DNA of 64,000 bases from an uncultured Pelagibacteraceae bacterium (GCA_902531765.1 CACAFC010000002.1:1-64000), one strand, 5' to 3'. Counted from the first letter of the stretch, positions 16,718 through 26,358 are shown. Numbers and translations: made by a program. The notes: generated by a model not told the origin, from the letters alone.

Positions 16718-17122
16718 TTAGGATTTTATTTTAAGAATTTTCCAAACTCCAGATGCAGAAGTAATAATTTTACTATTACATTTCAATTCACAAAATAAAA
16801 ATACTAAAGTTTTCGTTTTTTTTAGAATTTTTACATTCCCAATAATCTCATCACCAATTTTTGAAGCACCGATATATTTAAGATCTAATGAAATTGTTAC
16901 ACATGGAGCATTTTGAGCACTACGGTGTGCTGCCGTTCCTGCTCCGGCATCTATCAATGCTGCCAAGTATCCGCCATGGGTTATGCCTGCTGCGTTCAAA
17001 TGATTTTCATTAATAACCGATTTGAATTCATATTCATTTTCAGAAATACTTCTAAACATAACACCACCATTATGTTTCATAAAACCAGGCTTTAAGCTTA
17101 TTTGTTCAAATGAATTAGACAT
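16718..17122 (-). CDS. PaaI-family hotdog thioesterase
   Basis: This 134-residue hotdog-fold protein has HGGYLAALIDAGAGTAAHRS near residue 49, the PaaI/YdiI-type motif with the catalytic acid on the central helix. It likely hydrolyses an acyl-CoA or aryl-CoA thioester. The substrate is not readable. It lies downstream of tRNA-Arg and a small membrane ORF on the same strand. The 173-base gap between it and the helicase start (16545-16717) holds only short ORFs that I could not support. Confidence 0.85.
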   Translation of the reverse strand: MSNSFEQISLKPGFMKHNGGVMFRSISENEYEFKSVINENHLNAAGITHGGYLAALIDAGAGTAAHRSAQNAPCVTISLDLKYIGASKIGDEIIGNVKILKKTKTLVFLFCELKCNSKIITSASGVWKILKIKS

Positions 17123-17128
17123 TATTTT

Positions 17129-17227
17129 TCATAGTATAAATGTTAAAATTAATAAAATTATAAATATAATTATAAAAAAATAAATAACTGACATCTGAAG
17201 AGAGGATTTAGTCAGCCATTTCATCAT
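17129..17227 (-). CDS. Putative 32-residue single-pass membrane peptide
   Basis: This short ORF starts with two ATGs and reads MMKWLTKSSLQMSVIYFF before a run of Ile/Leu/Phe that ends at a TGA. It therefore has a short basic head and one predicted transmembrane helix. It starts 15 bases after tRNA-Arg and stops six bases before the thioesterase ATG, a layout that fits a translated operon member. No family is recognised and the ribosome site is weak. A/T-rich DNA can give hydrophobic ORFs by chance. Confidence 0.35.
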   Translation of the reverse strand: MMKWLTKSSLQMSVIYFFIIIFIILLILTFIL

Positions 17228-17242
17228 AATTTATCTTACCAA

Positions 17243-17319
17243 TGGTGCGCCTGCTAGGAGTCGAACCCAGAACCTCCTGGTCCGTAGCCAAGCGCTCTAT
17301 CCAGTTGAGCTACAGGCGC
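17243..17319 (-). tRNA. tRNA-Arg (anticodon ACG)
   Basis: Read on the minus strand, the acceptor GCGCCTG pairs with CAGGCGC. The D-arm is TAGCTCAACTGGATAGAG and the T-arm GGGTTCGACTCC. The anticodon loop CTACGGA gives ACG, expected to be edited to ICG. The 3' ACCA is encoded. The length is 77 bases. Confidence 0.97.
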
Positions 17320-17391
17320 ATTTTTAAATTTTATTTATTATTCTATATCATTTTTTAGTGTATTTTAACGTTAAGACAAATTTAAATTATT

Positions 17392-18567
17392 ATGAATAAT
17401 TCAATAAATGAAGTTGTAATTATAGAGGCTATTAGAACTCCAATTGGAGCTTATAAAGGCTCTCTTAAAGAATTAAGTGCTGATAAATTAGGATCAATTG
17501 TTATTAGGGAAATTTTAAGAAAAAGTAAATTTGATAAAGATGATATTGATGAGGTAATTATGGGCCAAGTGCTTACAGCTGGCGGAGGCCAAAATCCTGC
17601 AAGACAAGCTGCAATAAATGCAGGTATAAATATTTCCAAACCAGCCCACATAGTAAATCAAGTTTGTGGCTCTGGACTTAGAGCTGTAATCTCTGGTTAT
17701 CAATCAATCAAATTAGGAGAGGCAAAAAATATTATTTCAGGCGGCCAAGAAAACATGTCATTAGCTCCGCATTCAATCTTTTATCGAGATAGTAAGAAAA
17801 TTTCAGAGAAACATTTGATAGATACAATGATAAATGATGGATTGATAGACGCATTTAATAATTATCATATGGGCGTAACTGCTGAAAATGTTGCAAAAAA
17901 ATTTAATATTTCAAGGATTGATCAAGATAATTTTGCTTTAAATTCTCAAAAAAAAACAGAAATTGCAATTAACACTAATAGATTTGATAAAGAAATTATT
18001 AAAATTAACGAACCTGGTATCAATCTTGATATAGACGAACATCCAAGAAAAAAACTTACTAAATTAGATTTAGAAAAGTTAAAAGCAGTATTTCTTAAAG
18101 ATGGAACCGTGACACCTGGAAACTCATCAGGAATTAATGATGGTGCTGCCGTTTTACTATTAACAAGCTTAGATGAAGCTAAAAAAAAATCAATCCAACC
18201 GTTAGTAAAAATAATTTCATGGGCTTCAGTTGGAGTTGACCCAACCTTAATGGGTCTAGGGCCAATTGAGGCTGTGCGTGAAGCAGCTAAAAAAGCAAAA
18301 TGGAACTTGAATGACATAGATCTTTTTGAAATTAATGAAGCTTTTGCCGCTCAAAGCATTGCAGTAATACGTGAGTTAAATATTGATGAGAATAAAGTTA
18401 ATGTTAATGGAGGAGCCATAGCTTTAGGCCATCCCATAGGAGCATCAGGTGCCAGAATATTAGTTACGCTTATTCATGAAATGATAAAACAGAAAAAGAA
18501 TAAAGGTTGTGCTACACTATGCATAGGAGGTGGAATGGGCATAGCCATATGTGTTGAGAGAATTTAA
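17392..18567 (+). CDS. Acetyl-CoA C-acetyltransferase (thiolase II)
   Basis: This 391-residue thiolase condenses or cleaves acetoacetyl-CoA. The acyl-accepting Cys lies in NQVCGSGLRA near residue 88. The NEAFAAQ motif is near 318. GGAIALGHPIGASGARI and the C-terminal CIGGGMGIA supply the second catalytic Cys/His. The length and motifs are standard for AtoB/PhaA types. No other PHB or beta-oxidation gene adjoins it, so direction and pathway are unclear. Confidence 0.95.
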   Translation: MNNSINEVVIIEAIRTPIGAYKGSLKELSADKLGSIVIREILRKSKFDKDDIDEVIMGQVLTAGGGQNPARQAAINAGINISKPAHIVNQVCGSGLRAVISGYQSIKLGEAKNIISGGQENMSLAPHSIFYRDSKKISEKHLIDTMINDGLIDAFNNYHMGVTAENVAKKFNISRIDQDNFALNSQKKTEIAINTNRFDKEIIKINEPGINLDIDEHPRKKLTKLDLEKLKAVFLKDGTVTPGNSSGINDGAAVLLLTSLDEAKKKSIQPLVKIISWASVGVDPTLMGLGPIEAVREAAKKAKWNLNDIDLFEINEAFAAQSIAVIRELNIDENKVNVNGGAIALGHPIGASGARILVTLIHEMIKQKKNKGCATLCIGGGMGIAICVERI

Positions 18568-18695
18568 GAATTAATTTTTTTAAATTTCTCTTCAAGTAGA
18601 ATTTTTTGTATCCAAATTTTAGCATCAATATAAGTGCTTTCTTTTGGTTGTAAGAGTGTATTTAATAACTTTTTAATCATTTTTGATAGATACAT
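18564..18695 (-). CDS. Putative 43-residue protein
   Basis: This ORF lies on the minus strand in the gap between the thiolase and aceE and is not in the track. It reads MYLSKMIKKLLNTLLQPKES and ends EEKFKKINS. It is amphipathic and basic with no recognised domain. The fifth codon after the first start is another ATG (MIKKLL), a possible true start. It converges on the thiolase gene with a four-base overlap, as genuine neighbours do here. Existence is plausible, not proven. Confidence 0.35.
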   Translation of the reverse strand: MYLSKMIKKLLNTLLQPKESTYIDAKIWIQKILLEEKFKKINS

Positions 18696-18779
18696 CAGAA
18701 GAGTGTCAAAAAATTGAGCAGAATGTGTTAAAATTAGCAATTAAGTAAAATTATATAGTGTATAAGATCTAAATATTAA

Positions 18780-21700
18780 ATGAGCGATAAACTATTAGTC
18801 CCTGATATAGGTGACTTCGAAAATGTAGAGGTCATTGAATTACTTGTCAAAGAAGGCCAAAAAATTGCCAAGAACGATCCAGTAGTTACTATTGAAAGTG
18901 ATAAATCGAGTGTTGAAATACCCTCAACGTTATCAGGTATAATTGAAACAATTAAAGTTAAAGTAGGTGACAAAGTTTCAAAAGGTGATTTAATTCTGAA
19001 TATTTTAGGGTCAAATGAAGAACTTTCTACAACAAAAGCTATTCCAAAAGACACTGAAAATCTGATTAAAGAGGCAGAAAAATCATTAGAAAAAAAACAA
19101 GAGCAAATTATCCATACAAATAATATTGAGAGAAAAAATTCAGAAATAATTCAAGTAGTTAATGACGGCGATATCGATCCATTAGAAACTAATGAGTGGT
19201 TAGAGTCACTCACTGCAGTAATTGAAAAAGATGGAAATCAAAGAGCCCATTATTTAATAAAGGAATTAATAAATAAAGCTTATATGGAGGGTGCAAATAT
19301 TCCCTACACGCAAAATACACCCTATATAAACACAATTCCAGTAAATGAAGAGAAAAAATCAAACGGTGATCAAAATATTGAGAGAAGAATTCGGTCATTG
19401 ATAAGATGGAATTCCGCAGCAATGGTTGTTCGTGCAAATAAAAAATTTCCTGAACTTGGAGGACATATTGGAACATTTGCATCAGCAGCTACACTTTATG
19501 ATGTAGGAATGAATCATTTTTGGAGAGCAAAAAATAATAAATTTGGTGGAGATTTAATTTATTTTCAAGGACATAGCGCTCCAGGTATGTACGCAAGAGC
19601 ATTTCTTGAAGGAAGACTTAATGAAAAACAATTAGATAGTTTTAGACAAGAAGTTAATCCAGGGGGTTTATCATCTTATCCACATCCTTGGTTGATGCCA
19701 AACTTTTGGCAATTTCCTACGGTCTCAATGGGTTTAGGACCGATGTTAGCTATCTATCAAGCAAGATATATGAAATACTTGATTAACAGGGGGCTCATCA
19801 AAGATGAGGGACGAAAAGTTTGGGCTTTTTTAGGAGATGGTGAAATGGATGAACCAGAGTCTTTAGGAGCAATTGGTTTAGCAGCAAGAGAAAAATTGGA
19901 TAACCTAATATTTGTGATCAATTGTAACCTTCAAAGATTGGACGGACCTGTGAGGGGTAATGGAAAAATCATACAAGAATTAGAGGGTATCTTTAGAGGA
20001 GCTGGATGGAATGTTATCAAAGTAATTTGGGGTTCTTATTGGGATCCGTTATTAGCTAACGATAAAACTGGTCATTTAATTAAAGCTATGAATGAAACTG
20101 TCGATGGCGAATATCAAGCAATGAAAGCAAGAGATGGAGCTTATGTGCGAGAAAAGTTTTTTGGTAAGTATCCTGAAACTAAAGAGTTAATCTCAAGCCT
20201 TTCAGACAAAGATATATGGAGATTGAATAGAGGTGGACATGATCCTCACAAAGTTTTTGCAGCTTATGATAAAGCCTCAAAAAATATCGGAAGCCCAACA
20301 GTTGTGATTGCTAAGACTATAAAGGGTTATGGAATGGGCAAAAGTGGAGAGAGTGTAAATACAACACATCAAACTAAAAAATTAGATATTGACGATTTGA
20401 TGTATTACAGAGATAGGTTTGATGTTCCTCTAACTGATAAACAGGTGCAAAATATTGAATATTATAAGCCAGACCAAAACTCACCTGAAATAAAATATAT
20501 CAAAGAAAGAAGACTTCAATTAGGAGGATTTATCCCAGAGAGAACTACTTATGCAAAACCCATTAAAGCTCCTCCAAAAAATATTTTTGATAATATGAAA
20601 GAGTCTACAGGAGATAAAGAGATGTCTACAACTATGGCATTAGTCAGAATGTTAACAAACCTTTTAAGGGATAAAAATGTTGCCCCAAGATTAGTACCAA
20701 TCATTCCTGATGAGGCGAGAACATTTGGTATGGAGGGTTTTTTTCAAAAAATTGGTATTTATGCTCACGAGGGACAAAAATATGAACCTGAGGACTCAGC
20801 ACAATTAAGTTCATATCGAGAAGAAAAAAGCGGACAAGTTTTGGAGGAAGGAATTAATGAGGCAGGTGCAATGTCTTCATGGATTGCTGCAGGCACTTCA
20901 TACACAAATCATGATATTGAAATGATCCCTATCTATCTTTTTTACTCAATGTTTGGTTTTCAAAGAATAGGTGATTTTGCTTGGGCAGGAGCAGACAGTC
21001 AATCAAGAGGGTTTTTAATTGGTGCTACTGCTGGGAGAACAACATTAGCGGGAGAAGGTTTACAGCACCAAGATGGACATAGTCATTTAATGGCATCAAC
21101 TATTCCAAACTGTAAGTCTTATGATCCAACATTTCATTATGAACTAGCAACAATCTTTAGAGAAGGATTGAAAAGAATGCATGAGAAGAAAGAAAATATT
21201 TTTTATTATATTACGACAATGAATGAAAATTATCCTCATCCTGCTATACCAACTGAAAAATCATGTGAAGAAGGCATTTTAAAAGGAATGTATAAAATTA
21301 AAGAATTTAACAAATATAAAAAAACCAAAATTCAATTTCTAGGATCAGGCACAATTTTAAGAGAAATGATAGCTGGTGCTGAGATTCTACAAAAGGAATA
21401 TCAAATTGATAGTGAAGTTTGGAGTGTAACTAGTTTTAATGAATTAAGAAGAGATGGCTTAGAGGTTGAAAGGTATAATTTATTAAATCCTGAAAAAGAA
21501 CCAAAAAAATCATATGTTGAAAGCTGTTTAGACAAAACTGAAGGTCCAATTTTGGCTGCATCAGATTATATGAGGATGAATTCAGACCAAATTAGACCTT
21601 ATATTAACAAGAGCTTTTATTCGTTAGGAACAGATGGATTTGGTAGAAGTGATACCAGAAAAAATTTGAGGAAGTTCTTTGAGGTTGATAAAGAACATGT

Positions 21701-21818
21701 TGTTGCATATGGACTTAGTGTTTTAGCTAAAGAACAATTAATTGCATCTAAATATGCTCAAGAGGCAATAAAAAAATATAAAATTGATAAAGAAAAACCA
21801 ATGCCAACAAAATTATAA
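18780..21818 (+). CDS. aceE: Pyruvate dehydrogenase E1 (homodimeric) with fused N-terminal lipoyl domain
   Basis: This 1012-residue enzyme decarboxylates pyruvate with thiamine diphosphate and acetylates lipoyl groups. Residues 1-80 form a complete lipoyl domain with the lysine in ESDKSSVEIPS (Lys42). A charged linker runs to about 128. The E1p core then starts at DIDPLETNEWLESL. The ThDP motif is GDGEMDEPE...NCNLQRLDGP. E. coli AceE is about 887 residues with no lipoyl domain. The added domain is closely similar to that of the adjacent E2, suggesting duplication. The stop overlaps aceF as TAATG. Confidence 0.95.
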   Translation: MSDKLLVPDIGDFENVEVIELLVKEGQKIAKNDPVVTIESDKSSVEIPSTLSGIIETIKVKVGDKVSKGDLILNILGSNEELSTTKAIPKDTENLIKEAEKSLEKKQEQIIHTNNIERKNSEIIQVVNDGDIDPLETNEWLESLTAVIEKDGNQRAHYLIKELINKAYMEGANIPYTQNTPYINTIPVNEEKKSNGDQNIERRIRSLIRWNSAAMVVRANKKFPELGGHIGTFASAATLYDVGMNHFWRAKNNKFGGDLIYFQGHSAPGMYARAFLEGRLNEKQLDSFRQEVNPGGLSSYPHPWLMPNFWQFPTVSMGLGPMLAIYQARYMKYLINRGLIKDEGRKVWAFLGDGEMDEPESLGAIGLAAREKLDNLIFVINCNLQRLDGPVRGNGKIIQELEGIFRGAGWNVIKVIWGSYWDPLLANDKTGHLIKAMNETVDGEYQAMKARDGAYVREKFFGKYPETKELISSLSDKDIWRLNRGGHDPHKVFAAYDKASKNIGSPTVVIAKTIKGYGMGKSGESVNTTHQTKKLDIDDLMYYRDRFDVPLTDKQVQNIEYYKPDQNSPEIKYIKERRLQLGGFIPERTTYAKPIKAPPKNIFDNMKESTGDKEMSTTMALVRMLTNLLRDKNVAPRLVPIIPDEARTFGMEGFFQKIGIYAHEGQKYEPEDSAQLSSYREEKSGQVLEEGINEAGAMSSWIAAGTSYTNHDIEMIPIYLFYSMFGFQRIGDFAWAGADSQSRGFLIGATAGRTTLAGEGLQHQDGHSHLMASTIPNCKSYDPTFHYELATIFREGLKRMHEKKENIFYYITTMNENYPHPAIPTEKSCEEGILKGMYKIKEFNKYKKTKIQFLGSGTILREMIAGAEILQKEYQIDSEVWSVTSFNELRRDGLEVERYNLLNPEKEPKKSYVESCLDKTEGPILAASDYMRMNSDQIRPYINKSFYSLGTDGFGRSDTRKNLRKFFEVDKEHVVAYGLSVLAKEQLIASKYAQEAIKKYKIDKEKPMPTKL

Positions 21819-23083
21819 TGTCCAAGAAAGATATAAAAGTTCCAAATATTGGTGAATTCAAAGATGTGGAAGTCATCGAAGTTTTAATTAAAAAAGGTCA
21901 AAAAATAAAAAAGAATGATCCACTTATAACTATAGAAAGTGATAAATCAAGTGTGGAAATACCATCTTCTGATGATGGAACCATAATTTCTTTGAATGTT
22001 AAAATTGGAGACAAGGTATCGGAAGGTGATAAAATTATTGAAATTGAAAGTGAGAAAGAAATAAAAGAAACAAGTGCTCAAGAATTACCAAAAAGTCAAT
22101 TACCAAAAGAAATAAAAAAAAATGATGTAAAAAAAACCAATAAGTCTGAAAATATAATAGTTAAAGATTTTTCTACAAAAGCTTCTGCTTCACCAAAAGT
22201 TAGAAAATTTGCGAGAGAACTTGGAGTTAATATCAACAAAGTCCCAGGTAGTGAAAGACATGGTAGAGTTACCGAGAGTGATGTAAAGTTATTTGTTGCA
22301 ACTAAATCTGATAAAAGTTTCAAAGATCAAAATACAACTGAACAAAAAATTGAACTAGAGTATTCCCATTCAGATTTTGGAGAAGTAGATATTAAAGACA
22401 TTCCCAGAGTGAAAAAGTTGTCATCTAAATATTTAATGAACTCTTGGACAAAAATTCCTCACGTAACCAATCATGATGAAGCTGATATAACCGAATTAGA
22501 GGAATTTAGAACCTCTCTTACGGACGTATATTCTGGTGAAAAAAAAAAAATTACACCATTAGCTTTCATCGTAAAAGCATTAACAACATCATTAAAAAAA
22601 TTTCCAAATTTTAATACCTCAATCGATCAAATTGAAAACGGTAAAATGACTGTTAAAAAGTATTATCATGTTGGCATAGCAGTGGATACACCACATGGTC
22701 TGATGGTTCCTAAATTAAGAAATGCAGATAATAAAAATATTTCTTTAATAAGTAAAGAATTAAAAAAAATCAGTCAGCAATGTAGAGATCTTAAAATTGA
22801 TAAAAAAGAGTTATTCGGAGGTTCTATGACGATAACAAGCCTAGGGGGAATCGGGGGATCTTTTTTTACCCCAATTATAAATTATCCTGAAGTTGCTATT
22901 TTAGGAGTAGGAAGAGCAGAAAAAAAACAAGTATTCATGGATGGAAAATTTGTAACGCGCACTATGTTGCCACTTTCACTATCTTATGATCATAGAATTA
23001 TTGATGGTGCGGAGGCAGCTCGATTTAATAATGATTTAAAAGAAAATCTTGGTAAAAATTTTGCTTATAAGTTAGCCGTTTGA
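21818..23083 (+). CDS. aceF: Pyruvate dehydrogenase E2 (dihydrolipoamide acetyltransferase)
   Basis: This 421-residue core subunit moves acetyl from lipoamide to CoA. Domains in order are one lipoyl domain (residues 1-78, Lys43 in ESDKSSVEIPS), a Lys-rich linker, a peripheral-subunit-binding domain (SPKVRKFARELGVNINKV, near 128-165) and a catalytic domain ending SLSYDHRIIDGAEAARF with the HxxxD motif. It begins inside the aceE stop codon. No E3 (lpd) gene follows, so E3 must be encoded elsewhere. Confidence 0.97.
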   Translation: MSKKDIKVPNIGEFKDVEVIEVLIKKGQKIKKNDPLITIESDKSSVEIPSSDDGTIISLNVKIGDKVSEGDKIIEIESEKEIKETSAQELPKSQLPKEIKKNDVKKTNKSENIIVKDFSTKASASPKVRKFARELGVNINKVPGSERHGRVTESDVKLFVATKSDKSFKDQNTTEQKIELEYSHSDFGEVDIKDIPRVKKLSSKYLMNSWTKIPHVTNHDEADITELEEFRTSLTDVYSGEKKKITPLAFIVKALTTSLKKFPNFNTSIDQIENGKMTVKKYYHVGIAVDTPHGLMVPKLRNADNKNISLISKELKKISQQCRDLKIDKKELFGGSMTITSLGGIGGSFFTPIINYPEVAILGVGRAEKKQVFMDGKFVTRTMLPLSLSYDHRIIDGAEAARFNNDLKENLGKNFAYKLAV

Positions 23084-23091
23084 TAAAAATT

Positions 23092-23988
23092 ATGTCTAAA
23101 AGCGTTTCATTGTTAAGTGCTTTGCTGTGTACATTTATTTGGGGAACTACATTTATTGCTCAAGACACTGGCATGGATGATATTGGTCCGTTTACATTTA
23201 ATGCAGTAAGATTTTTTGTAGGTTTTTTGGCAATTCTACCTTTAGCATTATTATTTGAGACTAAAAAATTTAAATTAGAATTTAAAACTGGTTTTAGATA
23301 TTTTGCTATTCTATCTTTTTTAATAGGGTTATCATTATTTTTAGGATCAGCATTGCAGCAAGTAGCTCTGCTTTACACAGATGTAGCTAATGCTGCTTTC
23401 TTTACGATTTTTTATGTTCCGATGGTGCCAATTATTATTTTTATATTTAAGAGAGACTCATTGCATTGGAGTGTATGGCCTTCAGTTATTTTATGTTTAA
23501 TTGGCGGATATCTTTTAACCAATTTTTATGATGCTACAGTTAGACTTGGAGACACATTGGTCATTCTTGGAGCATTATTCTGGAGCACTCACATAATATT
23601 TACCGGAATGATTGTTAAAACATATAACTTACCTTTAACATTAGGTGCAATCCAAACTTTATTAGTGGCTTTGTTTTCTTTTATTATTGGTTTGATTTAT
23701 GAAGAATTTGTAATTGAAAATATTCTCAACGAGATAGACTCTATACTCTATGCAGGAATTTTATCAGGTGGTTTTGCGTTCGTTTTACAAATTTACGCTC
23801 AAAAAAACATAACACCTGCACCAGCAGCCATAATTTTTTCATTAGAAGGTGTATTTGCAACTATCGCAGCATGGGTTTTATTAAGTCAAATTTTAGATTT
23901 TAATAATATATTAGGGTGCTTGTTCATATTGTGTGGTGTTTTAATTTCTCAATTATTACCCTTGATGAGGAAAATAAATTATCAATAA
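23092..23988 (+). CDS. EamA/DMT-superfamily permease
   Basis: This protein of about 298 residues has ten hydrophobic helices in two EamA repeats. The first opens with CTFIWGTTFIAQDTGM and the second with LGALFWSTHIIFTGMIV. Such transporters move metabolites such as amino acids or nucleosides. The substrate is not readable. The track begins at a TTG (23080) inside the aceF stop region. I prefer the ATG at 23092. The end overlaps the convergent uppP gene by 33 bases. Confidence 0.88.
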   Translation: MSKSVSLLSALLCTFIWGTTFIAQDTGMDDIGPFTFNAVRFFVGFLAILPLALLFETKKFKLEFKTGFRYFAILSFLIGLSLFLGSALQQVALLYTDVANAAFFTIFYVPMVPIIIFIFKRDSLHWSVWPSVILCLIGGYLLTNFYDATVRLGDTLVILGALFWSTHIIFTGMIVKTYNLPLTLGAIQTLLVALFSFIIGLIYEEFVIENILNEIDSILYAGILSGGFAFVLQIYAQKNITPAPAAIIFSLEGVFATIAAWVLLSQILDFNNILGCLFILCGVLISQLLPLMRKINYQ

Positions 23989-24735
23989 TAAAACTAAAGC
24001 AATAATAATTCTATAAATTACGAATACTGTTAAAGAAAAATTTCTTACATATCTTATAAAATATTTAACTGTGATAAATGAGAAGATAAAAGAAAGAGTA
24101 ACTGCAATTAATAATAAATAATTAAATTCAGTAGACTGTTGTACAGCATCTTGAAGACCTAAAAAACTTGCCCCTGCTAACGCGGGTATAGATAATAAAA
24201 AGGCGATTTTGCTTGAGTCAACTCTATTAAATTTTAGAAATCGAGCTGCTGTTAAAGTTATCCCTGCTCTACTCACACCAGGTATGAGTGCTAAAATTTG
24301 AAATAAACCTATGAATAATATTGATTTTATATTTAAGTTGGTTGATATATTTTGATCAGTATCTCTTTTATCTGATAAAAATAGGACTAAACCAAAAAAT
24401 AGAGTTGCCCATGCAATAATTTCTATATTTCTTAAAAGATTTATTATTTCGATCGAATATATTATATATCCAAAAATTATAAGAGGTATTGATCCAACTA
24501 AAATCAAAATCAATAGTTTTTGATTGTTTCTTAAATTTAGTAAATCTTTTTTAAAGTAATAGATTATTGCAAATAAAGAACCCAAGTGCAGACCAATATC
24601 AATGAATAAAGAGCTTGAGCTGAAATCATAAAAGCTTGATACTAAGATTAGATGAGCCGAAGAACTAATAGGTAAAAATTCAGAAATCCCCTGTATTGCA
24701 GAAAGAATTAGTATTTCTATAAAATCTTGAAGCAT
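23956..24735 (-). CDS. uppP: Undecaprenyl-diphosphatase
   Basis: This integral membrane phosphatase regenerates undecaprenyl phosphate, the carrier for peptidoglycan and surface polysaccharides. It has the signature AIQGISEFLPISSSAHLIL near the start and the second motif PGVSRAGITLTAARFLKF near residue 165. The family start is MLQDFIEIL, so I place the start 18 bases inside the track's ORF (about 259 residues). It faces away from gltD across about 180 bases. Confidence 0.94.
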   Translation of the reverse strand: MLQDFIEILILSAIQGISEFLPISSSAHLILVSSFYDFSSSSLFIDIGLHLGSLFAIIYYFKKDLLNLRNNQKLLILILVGSIPLIIFGYIIYSIEIINLLRNIEIIAWATLFFGLVLFLSDKRDTDQNISTNLNIKSILFIGLFQILALIPGVSRAGITLTAARFLKFNRVDSSKIAFLLSIPALAGASFLGLQDAVQQSTEFNYLLLIAVTLSFIFSFITVKYFIRYVRNFSLTVFVIYRIIIALVLLLIIYFPHQG

Positions 24736-24918
24736 ACAGATGTCGTAACTCAAAAAATATTCATTTTAAACAATTCGATTTAATCATAATAGGTATGCAA
24801 AAAATAAATTTCACATATTCTATGCTAAATAATGCAAATAATAGGTTATAATTACTGACCTAAATAATACTTTTATTAGTAAAAACTATGTATAACTTGC
24901 CTAAAATTTAAAGATTCT
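24736..24918. other. uppP-gltD divergent intergenic region
   Basis: These 183 bases between two divergent starts should hold both promoters. TATAAC (24891-24896) and TAAAAT (24902-24907) are possible gltD -10 elements. A 5-bp stem TAGGT/ACCTA surrounds 24842-24862. I see no recognisable riboswitch or clear operator. Confidence 0.3.
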
Positions 24919-26358
24919 ATGACTGATAAAATGTTAAAATTTGTAAAAATAGGTCAACAAACTCCACCTAAAAGAGAGACCGCCACTAGAAAAGAAGATT
25001 TTAATGAAATCTATGACGAATTTGTAAAGAAAAAAGCTGAGGAACAGTCGAGCAGATGTTCTCAGTGTGGGGTTCCATTCTGCCAAGTTCATTGCCCCTT
25101 AAGCAATAATATTCCGGATTGGTTAAAACTTACTGCTGAAGGGAGATTAAAAGAAGCCTATGAATTATCTCAAAGTACTAACAATATGCCAGAAGTATGC
25201 GGAAGGATTTGTCCTCAGGATAGATTATGTGAAGGTAACTGTGTTATTGAACAATCAGGTCATGGAACAGTAACTATTGGTTCAGTTGAGAAATATATTA
25301 ATGATACAGCGTGGGAACAAGGTTGGGTTAAGCCAATTTCTTTAAAACACGAAAAAAATCAAAGTGTTGGAATTATTGGTGCTGGGCCCGCAGGTTTAGC
25401 AGCAGCCGAACAGTTAAGAAAAAATGGATATAAAATTACCGTTTATGATCGATATGACCGTGCGGGTGGATTGTTGATTTATGGTATCCCCAATTTCAAA
25501 CTTGAAAAACATGTAGTTGAACGAAGAACAAAGTTATTAAAAGATGGTGGTATAGAATTTGTTCAAAATTTCGAAGTTGGTAAAGATGCAACCCTAGAAC
25601 AGTTACGAAAAAAACATGATGCAATTTTGATAGCGACGGGTGTATATAAACCAAGAGAAGTCGAATTACCTGGTAATGATTTAGGTAATATTTTCCCTGC
25701 AATGGAGTTTTTGACAGCATCAAATAAAAAGGGCCTTGGTGATAAAGTAGAATTATTTGACAAAGGAACTTTAAACGCAGAGGGAAAAGATGTTGTGGTA
25801 ATAGGTGGTGGTGACACAGCAATGGATTGTGTAAGAACTTCAGTAAGACAAAAAGCAAAGTCAGTAAAATGTTTGTACAGAAGAGATAAAGAAAATATGC
25901 CTGGATCTGCTAGAGAAGTTGCAAATGCTGAGGAGGAAGGTGTAGAATTTGTTTGGCTTTCTAGCCCAAAAGAATTTAAAGGAAAAAATAAAATTGAAAA
26001 TTTAGTTGTAAATCAAATTGAATTAGGTGAACCAGATGAATCAGGAAGACGAAAACCAGAAATTAAACAAGGTTCAGAATTTACAGTAAAAGCTGATATG
26101 GTAATCAAAGCTCTTGGATTTGATCCAGAAAATTTACCATTATTATTTGATGCACCAGAGTTACAAGTAACAAGATGGGGAACAATTAAAACTGACTTTG
26201 ATACGATGGAAACAAATCTAAAAGGCGTTTTTGCTGCAGGAGATATTGTAAGAGGAGCTTCGTTAGTAGTTTGGGCAATCAAAGATGGAAGAGATGCAGC
26301 TTCTTCTATGAAAGCCTATTTGGAAAATATTCAACTAAAAAAAACAAAAGTAGCATAA
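24919..26358 (+). CDS. gltD: Glutamate synthase small (beta) subunit
   Basis: This 479-residue NADPH-dependent flavoprotein feeds electrons to GltB. The N-terminal iron-sulfur region has CSQCGVPFCQVHCP and CGRICPQDRLCEGNC. The FAD fold has GIIGAGPAGLAAAE near residue 152. The NADPH fold has VVIGGGDTAMDC near 295. Length and motif order are standard. It overlaps gltB in a TAATG, so the two are translationally coupled. The order gltD then gltB is the reverse of the E. coli arrangement. Confidence 0.97.
   Translation: MTDKMLKFVKIGQQTPPKRETATRKEDFNEIYDEFVKKKAEEQSSRCSQCGVPFCQVHCPLSNNIPDWLKLTAEGRLKEAYELSQSTNNMPEVCGRICPQDRLCEGNCVIEQSGHGTVTIGSVEKYINDTAWEQGWVKPISLKHEKNQSVGIIGAGPAGLAAAEQLRKNGYKITVYDRYDRAGGLLIYGIPNFKLEKHVVERRTKLLKDGGIEFVQNFEVGKDATLEQLRKKHDAILIATGVYKPREVELPGNDLGNIFPAMEFLTASNKKGLGDKVELFDKGTLNAEGKDVVVIGGGDTAMDCVRTSVRQKAKSVKCLYRRDKENMPGSAREVANAEEEGVEFVWLSSPKEFKGKNKIENLVVNQIELGEPDESGRRKPEIKQGSEFTVKADMVIKALGFDPENLPLLFDAPELQVTRWGTIKTDFDTMETNLKGVFAAGDIVRGASLVVWAIKDGRDAASSMKAYLENIQLKKTKVA

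Noticed and set aside
24736-24918. Possible riboswitch or nitrogen-control leader before gltD
   Set aside because: Only a weak 5-bp stem is visible and no known riboswitch core or clear regulator site could be recognised.
26271-26357. 29-residue N-terminal extension of GltB in the ORF track
   Set aside because: It reads in another frame through gltD. The TAATG junction at 26358 and the family start give a better start.
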